A stretch of 8,525 nt of DNA from Pseudomonadota bacterium (GTDB lineage: Bacteria; Chloroflexota; UBA6077; JAJPHF01). The stretch covers positions 1-8,525 of the forward strand of contig JAJPHF010000114.1 in assembly GCA_021325365.1 (NCBI GenBank), in the 5' to 3' direction. The notes below the pieces were generated by a model. The model had not been told where the DNA came from, did no database searches, and worked only from the letters and a program-made list of their open reading frames with translations. Below, one piece after another: positions 4,381 through 8,525 of this stretch (position 1 is its first letter; each line of letters begins with the position of its first letter). The translations under genes were made by a program, and so were the position numbers.

Positions 4381-7300
4381 TGCCGGCCCACCCCGAGCTG
4401 CAGCTCAAGCGCTGCTGGCGCACGGATCGGCGGCTGATGGCCGTTGTGGCGGTGACGCAGGCTGATGCGGCGATTTACTCAGACACCGTGAACCTGGAGA
4501 GCGCCGCCGCTCGCGCGAGCTTCGCTGCCCGGGCAGCAGAGCGGCTGGTGGAGCGCAACGGCTGTGGCGCGCCGGAGCTGGAGGGCGCACTGTTCAAGTT
4601 GGTCGCAGAGGCCGAGCAGGCGGCCAACGGGGCTGCGGCGGAGGCGGAGGCCGGTTGCAGGAGCGACGGAGAGCGGGCCTCGGCCGCGGAGCTGTTGGTG
4701 CAGATCGGCGCGCGGGGCCTGCTATTCCACGACCCGCTGGGCGACACGTACGCGCGGCTGAGCGTGGACGCGCATACGGAGGTCTGGCCGACGCGCTCGA
4801 AAGCGTTTCGCCGCTGGCTGGTGGGCACCTACTATCACCTGTTCGAGCAGGTGCCAGGCAGCGAGGCCGTCACTAACGCGCTGCAGGTGCTGGAGGCGCG
4901 CGCTCAATTCGACGGCCCGTGCGAGCGGGTGCATCTGCGCCTGGCGCCCGACGGCGTGGACGGCTTCTACCTGGACCTGGCCGATGCCAACTGGCAGGCG
5001 GTACACGTCACGCCGCGCGGCTGGGCGCTCGTCGGGGCCCCGCCCGTGCATTTCCGCCGGACGGCGGGCATGTCGCCGCTGCCCGTGCCTCAGAGTGGCG
5101 GGCACCTAGACGAGCTGCGCCAGTTCGTGAACGTGCCGGACCCCGCCGATTGGCCGCTGGTGAAGGCCTGGCTCGCGCAGGCGGCGTGTCCCACCGGACC
5201 GTATCCGGTGCTGGCGCTCTACGGAGAGCAGGGCTCGGCCAAGACCTCGCTGGCCCGCATGCTCCGGGCACTGATCGATCCGGCCGAGCCGGACCTGCGT
5301 TCGGACCCGCGCGAGCTGCGAGACCTCGCCATCGCGGCCCGCGCGACGTGGCTGGTCGCCTTCGACAACGTGAGTCACGTCCAGCCATGGCTGTCGGATG
5401 CTCTCTGTCGCCTGGCGACCGGCGGCGGCTGGGCCACCCGCGAGCTGTACACCGACTTTGACGAGGCGCTGTTCGCGGCGCAGCGGCCCGTCCTGCTCAC
5501 CGGTATCACCGAGTTCGTGACCCGCGGCGACCTGCTGGACCGCGCGCTCCAGCTCGTGCTGCCCCCGATCCCTGATCGCGCCCGGCGGGACGAGCGGCGG
5601 CTGTGGGCCGCCTTCGAGGCGGCCCGGCCGCGGCTACTCGGCGCGCTCCTCGATACCGCGGTGGGCGCGCTCCGCGAGCGGTGTGTCGTCCAGCTCCCAC
5701 GCCTGCCGCGTCTGGCCGACTTCGCCCTGTGGGCGGTCGCCGCCGAACGGGGGCGCGGCGAGGCCCCGGCGTTCCTCGCCGCGTATCAGGGCCAGCACGT
5801 TACGATGCACCAGCAGGCGCTCGACGGCAGCCTCGTCGGCGCGGCGCTCCAGGCGTTCCTGAGCGGGGAGGCGGCGCTCGGCCCCTGGTCGGGCACGGCC
5901 CACGAGCTTCTACACGGCGTGAACGGCCAGGCCAGCGAGGCGACGCGGAAGCTCAAGGGCTGGCCTCGCACCGCCCGCGGCATGGCCGGCGAGCTGCGGC
6001 GCCTCGCGCCTGCGCTTCGCGGGCTGGGATACGGCGTCCGCTTCGGAGACCGCGTCGGGCGCGAGGGGAAGCGGATCATCACGCTCACCCCGCCGGCCGC
6101 TGCCGCCACGACGGAGGATGCGGAGCACGGCGCGGAGCTGACCGACGAGGAGTCGCTGCGCGCCGCGCCGTTGGAGGGGACGGCGGAATCGTCAGCAGCG
6201 TCAGCACCGTCGGCACCTGGCGCAAGCCCGCTCCTCGCCTGGGAGTCCGCGCCCCCGACTGCTGACGATCCACAGCCCCCAATCGTCAGCAGCGAACCGG
6301 CAATCGTCAACAGGCGGGATGCTGACGACGCGATGTCCGGGCCCGGTGAGGCCGATGCCGCCGCTGCTGACGAGCCGACCGCGGCCACTGACGATCCACA
6401 TGAGGCCACCGTCAGCGGCTCCGCTCCCGAGAGTCCAATACCGGCGCCATGCGCCGCGGCTGCTGACGATGCTGACGCTGCTGACGGTCGTGTCGCCACT
6501 TCGCGACTGGCGGTTAGTCTAGACTCTTCGTACACGCTGCTCGCCGATGCGGCGGCCGTCACCGACGCCCTTCCGACCCTACACGCGGCGCCCATGCTCG
6601 GGCTCGACTGCGAGACCACGGGACTGGACCCGGTCAGCGATCGGCTGCGGCTCGTCCAGCTCGCGACGCCCGAGCGCGTCTACCTGGTGGACTGCTTCGC
6701 CTATGATCCGCGCGTGCTGGCTCCGCTGCTCGCGGCCGGCCCGCGGCTGATCGGCCACAACCTGAAGTTCGACCTGCGGTTCCTCGCCGCGGCCGGGCTG
6801 CCGGTCCCCGCTGGCGGGCGGCTGTTCGACACGCTCCTCGCGGCACAGCTCCTGGGCGCGGGCAGCGAGACAGGCTACCTTCAGCACTGCGGGCTGGCCG
6901 AGGTCACGGCGCGGACGCTTGGCATCGCCCTCGACAAGACCGAACAGCGGTCGGACTGGGCCGGGGCGCTGAGCGCGGCCCAGCTCACCTACGCCGCGCG
7001 CGACGCCGCGGTGCTGCTGCCGCTCGCGGACCGCCTGGAGGCCGAGCTGGCCGCCGCCGACCTGGGACGAGTGGCGGCGCTGGAGATGCGCGCCCTGCCG
7101 GCGCTCGTTTGGCTGGAGCAGTCCGGCGCGCCCTTCGACACCGACCGCTGGGCCGATCTGTCCGACGCGGCGGTGGCCGAGCAAATCCGGCTGGAGGCCG
7201 AGCTGGCCGCCGAGGCGGGCGCCCTGGACCTGTTCGGCGTCGGGGCGGTCAACTGGTCGAGCCCCGCCCAGGTGCTCCGCGTGCTGCGGGGCCGGGGGCA

Positions 7301-8249
7301 TACGCTCACGCACACGGACGAGGCAACGCTGCAGGCGCTCGCGGATCGCGAGCCTTTGGCGCGCACGCTCCTGGCGTACCGCGAGGCGAGCCGCAAGGCG
7401 ACGGCCTACGGCATCACCTTCGCGCAGGACCACGTCCACCCACGGACGGGGCGCATCCATCCCGACTACCTGCAGCTCGGCGCTGCCTCGGGCCGCATGT
7501 CCTGCCAGCGGCCGAACCTGCAGAACATTCCCCGCGACCCCGCCTACCGCGCGTGTTTCCGGCCGGGGGCCGGCCGCGTCCTGGTCAAGGCTGACTACAG
7601 CCAGATCGAGCTGCGGATCGCCGCCGAGCTGACCGGCGATACGCGTATGCTTCAGGTCTATGCGCACGGCGAGGACCTGCACACCGTGACGGCGGCCGCG
7701 GTGCTCGACCGCGCGGGCGGCGCGGTGACGCGCGCGGACCGTCAGGCCGCGAAGGCGCTGAACTTCGGCCTGCTCTACGGCATGGGTGCGGCGCGCCTGC
7801 GCGAGCACGCCGCGAGCCACTACGGCGTGGAGTTGACCCCCAGCGAGGCGGAGCGGTTCCGCGCCGGCTTCTTCATGACCTACCCCGGGCTGCGCGCGTG
7901 GCACCGAGGGCAGTCCGGGGGCACGGTCGACACGCGGACGTTGGCCGGTCGGCGACGGCTGGGTGTCACATCGTTCACGGAAAAGCTAAACACGCCCGTG
8001 CAGGGCAGCGGCGCGGATGGACTCAAGGCGGCGCTCGCCCTGCTGTGGGAGACGCGCGATCGCTGCCCGACCGCGGTGCCCGTGTTCTGCGTGCATGACG
8101 AGATCGTGGTCGAGTGCGACGCCGCCGAGGCGGAGGCCGCGCAAGTCTGGCTCGTGGACGCCATGCGCCGCGGAATGGCGAGCTTCCTCCGGCGGGTGCC
8201 GGTCGAGGTAGAGGCCAAGATCGGCGCCGACTGGAGCATGCAGGACTGA
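4380..8249 (+). CDS. Phage AAA+ helicase fused to DEDDy exonuclease and family A DNA polymerase
   Basis: The product is 1289 aa, a predicted replisome core in one chain. Residues 1-260 match the N-terminal part of phage D5/SF3-like helicase proteins (LLFHDPLGDTYARL, YLDLAD). The ATPase core has Walker A GEQGSAKTS at 282-290, Walker B-like WLVAFDN ending at D329-N330, LCRLATGGG at 342-350, RPVLLTG from 369 and a likely arginine finger R388. A winged-helix-like end stops near 570. Residues about 571-730 are a low-complexity Ala/Asp/Ser/Pro linker. The 3'-5' exonuclease shows D743-x-E745, H793-N794...D798 and Y871-x3-D875 (DEDDy). Polymerase motif A contains D1072-Y-S-Q-I-E. Motif B is R1121, K1125, F1129, Y1133, with the same spacing as Klenow R754, K758, F762, Y766. 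Motif C is H1239-D-E1241. There is no 5'-3' exonuclease domain. Phages usually encode these halves separately, so the fusion is notable. Confidence 0.92.
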   Translation: MPAHPELQLKRCWRTDRRLMAVVAVTQADAAIYSDTVNLESAAARASFAARAAERLVERNGCGAPELEGALFKLVAEAEQAANGAAAEAEAGCRSDGERASAAELLVQIGARGLLFHDPLGDTYARLSVDAHTEVWPTRSKAFRRWLVGTYYHLFEQVPGSEAVTNALQVLEARAQFDGPCERVHLRLAPDGVDGFYLDLADANWQAVHVTPRGWALVGAPPVHFRRTAGMSPLPVPQSGGHLDELRQFVNVPDPADWPLVKAWLAQAACPTGPYPVLALYGEQGSAKTSLARMLRALIDPAEPDLRSDPRELRDLAIAARATWLVAFDNVSHVQPWLSDALCRLATGGGWATRELYTDFDEALFAAQRPVLLTGITEFVTRGDLLDRALQLVLPPIPDRARRDERRLWAAFEAARPRLLGALLDTAVGALRERCVVQLPRLPRLADFALWAVAAERGRGEAPAFLAAYQGQHVTMHQQALDGSLVGAALQAFLSGEAALGPWSGTAHELLHGVNGQASEATRKLKGWPRTARGMAGELRRLAPALRGLGYGVRFGDRVGREGKRIITLTPPAAAATTEDAEHGAELTDEESLRAAPLEGTAESSAASAPSAPGASPLLAWESAPPTADDPQPPIVSSEPAIVNRRDADDAMSGPGEADAAAADEPTAATDDPHEATVSGSAPESPIPAPCAAAADDADAADGRVATSRLAVSLDSSYTLLADAAAVTDALPTLHAAPMLGLDCETTGLDPVSDRLRLVQLATPERVYLVDCFAYDPRVLAPLLAAGPRLIGHNLKFDLRFLAAAGLPVPAGGRLFDTLLAAQLLGAGSETGYLQHCGLAEVTARTLGIALDKTEQRSDWAGALSAAQLTYAARDAAVLLPLADRLEAELAAADLGRVAALEMRALPALVWLEQSGAPFDTDRWADLSDAAVAEQIRLEAELAAEAGALDLFGVGAVNWSSPAQVLRVLRGRGHTLTHTDEATLQALADREPLARTLLAYREASRKATAYGITFAQDHVHPRTGRIHPDYLQLGAASGRMSCQRPNLQNIPRDPAYRACFRPGAGRVLVKADYSQIELRIAAELTGDTRMLQVYAHGEDLHTVTAAAVLDRAGGAVTRADRQAAKALNFGLLYGMGAARLREHAASHYGVELTPSEAERFRAGFFMTYPGLRAWHRGQSGGTVDTRTLAGRRRLGVTSFTEKLNTPVQGSGADGLKAALALLWETRDRCPTAVPVFCVHDEIVVECDAAEAEAAQVWLVDAMRRGMASFLRRVPVEVEAKIGADWSMQD
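6190..6216. repeat. Left triple 9-bp tandem (reverse orientation) of the cluster
   Basis: Three 9-base units run in tandem: CGTCAGCAG, CGTCAGCAC, CGTCGGCAC. The first 17 bases (6190-6206) are the exact reverse complement of 6470-6486 at the far end of the cluster, so the cluster is bounded by inverted arms 263 bases apart. Confidence 0.7.
6259..6292. repeat. 11-bp perfect inverted repeat within the cluster
   Basis: CTGCTGACGAT (6259-6269) pairs perfectly with ATCGTCAGCAG (6282-6292) around a 12-base loop. It joins one forward and one reverse copy of the repeat. A 13-base piece of its left half, CTGACGATCCACA, recurs exactly at 6388-6400. Confidence 0.75.
6461..6487. repeat. Right triple 9-bp tandem (forward orientation) of the cluster
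   Basis: Three tandem units read TGCTGACGA, TGCTGACGC, TGCTGACGG. They mirror the left triple at 6190-6216; over 27 aligned positions 24 agree in inverted orientation. Confidence 0.75.
6516..6525. repeat. AGTCTAGACT palindrome just before the exonuclease domain
   Basis: This perfect 10-bp palindrome lies 29 bases after the last repeat of the cluster, in a short AT-richer patch that includes the uncommon codons TTA-containing GTT-AGT and CTA. It may be part of the same DNA element or may be chance. Confidence 0.3.
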
Positions 8250-8259
8250 AGCCTGCATG
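8237..8259. repeat. 8-bp hairpin across the polymerase stop codon
   Basis: CATGCAGG (8237-8244) pairs perfectly with CCTGCATG (8252-8259) around a 7-base loop that holds the TGA stop. It has no T-run, so it is unlikely to be a strong terminator. It could tune expression of the next gene, whose ribosome site begins just after it. Confidence 0.45.
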
Positions 8260-8277
8260 GAGAAAGGATTACCGCGA

Positions 8278-8525
8278 ATGAGACGCAAGACCGATCAACC
8301 CCTCGCCTGGCGCAACTGGATCGTGGGCTACGGCGCGGAGGCGCCCGACCAGCTCGTCGCCAACCCCCGCAACTGGCGCATCCATCCCACCGGCCAGCAA
8401 GAGGCGCTGGTCGGCGTGCTGCGGGAGGTGGGCATCGTGCAGGACGTACTCGTGAACCGTACCACCGGCTTCGTGGTAGATGGGCACCTGCGGGTCCTGC
8501 TGGCGCTACGCGACGGGCAGGCGAC
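8278..8525 (+). CDS. ParB-like N-terminal domain protein, possibly fused to a DNA methyltransferase (3'-truncated)
   Basis: 82 codons are visible from ATG 8278, chosen because AAGGA at 8264-8268 lies 9 bases upstream. An in-frame ATG at 8257 has no ribosome site and lies in a hairpin arm. After a basic start (MRRKTDQP), residues 27 onward match the ParB/Spo0J N-terminal fold: LVANPRNWRIHP, then a helix QQEALVGVLREVG, a strand VQDVLVN, and VDGHLRVLLAL, the G-H-x-R loop that binds nucleotide or metal in this family. In phages this domain often precedes a DNA methyltransferase, and the spelling NPRNWRIHP fits those fusions better than plasmid-partition ParB. That part lies outside the window, so the methylase is inference. 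It sits 28 bases after the polymerase gene and probably belongs to the same operon. Confidence 0.82.
   Translation, partial: MRRKTDQPLAWRNWIVGYGAEAPDQLVANPRNWRIHPTGQQEALVGVLREVGIVQDVLVNRTTGFVVDGHLRVLLALRDGQA

Larger units (their letters stand above)
6189..6487. repeat. Bidirectional TGCTGACG repeat cluster inside the helicase-polymerase gene
   Basis: Nine exact copies of one 8-mer lie in about 300 bases. Six read TGCTGACG (starting 6260, 6320, 6365, 6461, 6470, 6479) and three read CGTCAGCA (6190, 6199, 6284). Near copies start at 6208, 6305 and 6410, and a two-mismatch copy at 6386. Forward copies encode Ala-Asp. Reverse copies fall in two codon phases, encoding Ser-Ser-Ala in one and Ile-Val-Ser in the other. 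The same DNA word thus yields different peptides, which argues that the DNA rather than the protein sequence is being kept. The cluster exactly occupies the linker between the helicase and polymerase halves. It could be an origin or a binding array; slippage-driven low complexity is the alternative. Confidence 0.75.

Noticed and set aside
6187..6487. A CRISPR array or a microsatellite.
   Set aside because: Units are 8-9 bases, occur in both orientations with irregular spacing, and lie inside an open reading frame. That does not fit CRISPR, and a single-orientation microsatellite does not explain the reverse copies.
5786..6619. A 277-codon minus-strand frame across the linker.
   Set aside because: It is a Ser/Ala-rich shadow of the repeat cluster, with no ribosome site and no domain.
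6579..7904. A 441-codon open frame on the minus strand opposite the exonuclease-polymerase.
   Set aside because: The plus strand encodes unmistakable polymerase motifs over the same bases. The antisense product is Arg/Gln/Ala/Gly-rich without domains, as expected from GC-rich codon bias.
8257..8280. An earlier ATG (8257) for the ParB-like gene.
   Set aside because: It has no ribosome site and is buried in a hairpin arm, whereas ATG 8278 has AAGGA at proper spacing.

Overview
This is a high-GC window in which every convincing gene lies on the plus strand. It looks like part of a bacteriophage, prophage or phage-like plasmid from a GC-rich bacterium. The phage-type helicase, the family A polymerase and the ParB-like protein typical of phage early regions support this. 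I lean towards a Chloroflexota or Actinomycetota-type host, because the C-terminal domain of the QueC-like protein is one I associate with those phyla. That assignment is weak.

Left edge (1-499). The last 38 codons of an unrecognised gene end at 117. A 12-bp perfect stem-loop with a T-rich tail, resembling a rho-independent terminator, follows at 141-177. About 320 bases without a gene lead to the next unit, with a small palindrome at 440-449.

Putative defence cassette (500-3378). Two genes overlap by 4 bases. The first encodes a 263-residue, mostly helical protein of no named family that I can give. The second encodes a 696-residue protein with a QueC-like PP-loop domain (SGGADS and four zinc-ligand cysteines) of the QatC/Cap9 sort found in anti-phage systems. 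It is fused to a C-terminal winged-helix-like plus coiled-coil module that I know mainly from the ends of large ATPase or TPR signalling proteins. No other queuosine genes are present, so a household preQ0 role is unlikely. The unit is bounded by a terminator on the left and a cluster of GGTCGCT/AGCGACC palindromes (3377-3480) on the right, so it resembles a phage 'moron'.

Replication operon (3554-8249). Four genes are coupled by overlapping stops and starts: two small unknown proteins (74 and 63 aa), a stand-alone primase-type zinc-finger protein (142 aa), and a 1289-aa fusion. The fusion joins a phage AAA+ (D5/SF3-like) helicase to a DEDDy 3'-5' exonuclease and a family A DNA polymerase. 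The linker DNA between the helicase and polymerase halves carries at least nine exact copies of TGCTGACG/CGTCAGCA in both orientations and more than one codon phase. This pattern fits a DNA-level element, such as an origin embedded in the replication gene as in lambda O. No primase catalytic domain is visible. A ParB-like gene begins at 8278 and runs off the window.

The main points for follow-up are the two-gene QueC-like cassette with its unusual fusion, and the repeat-filled linker of the helicase-polymerase fusion.
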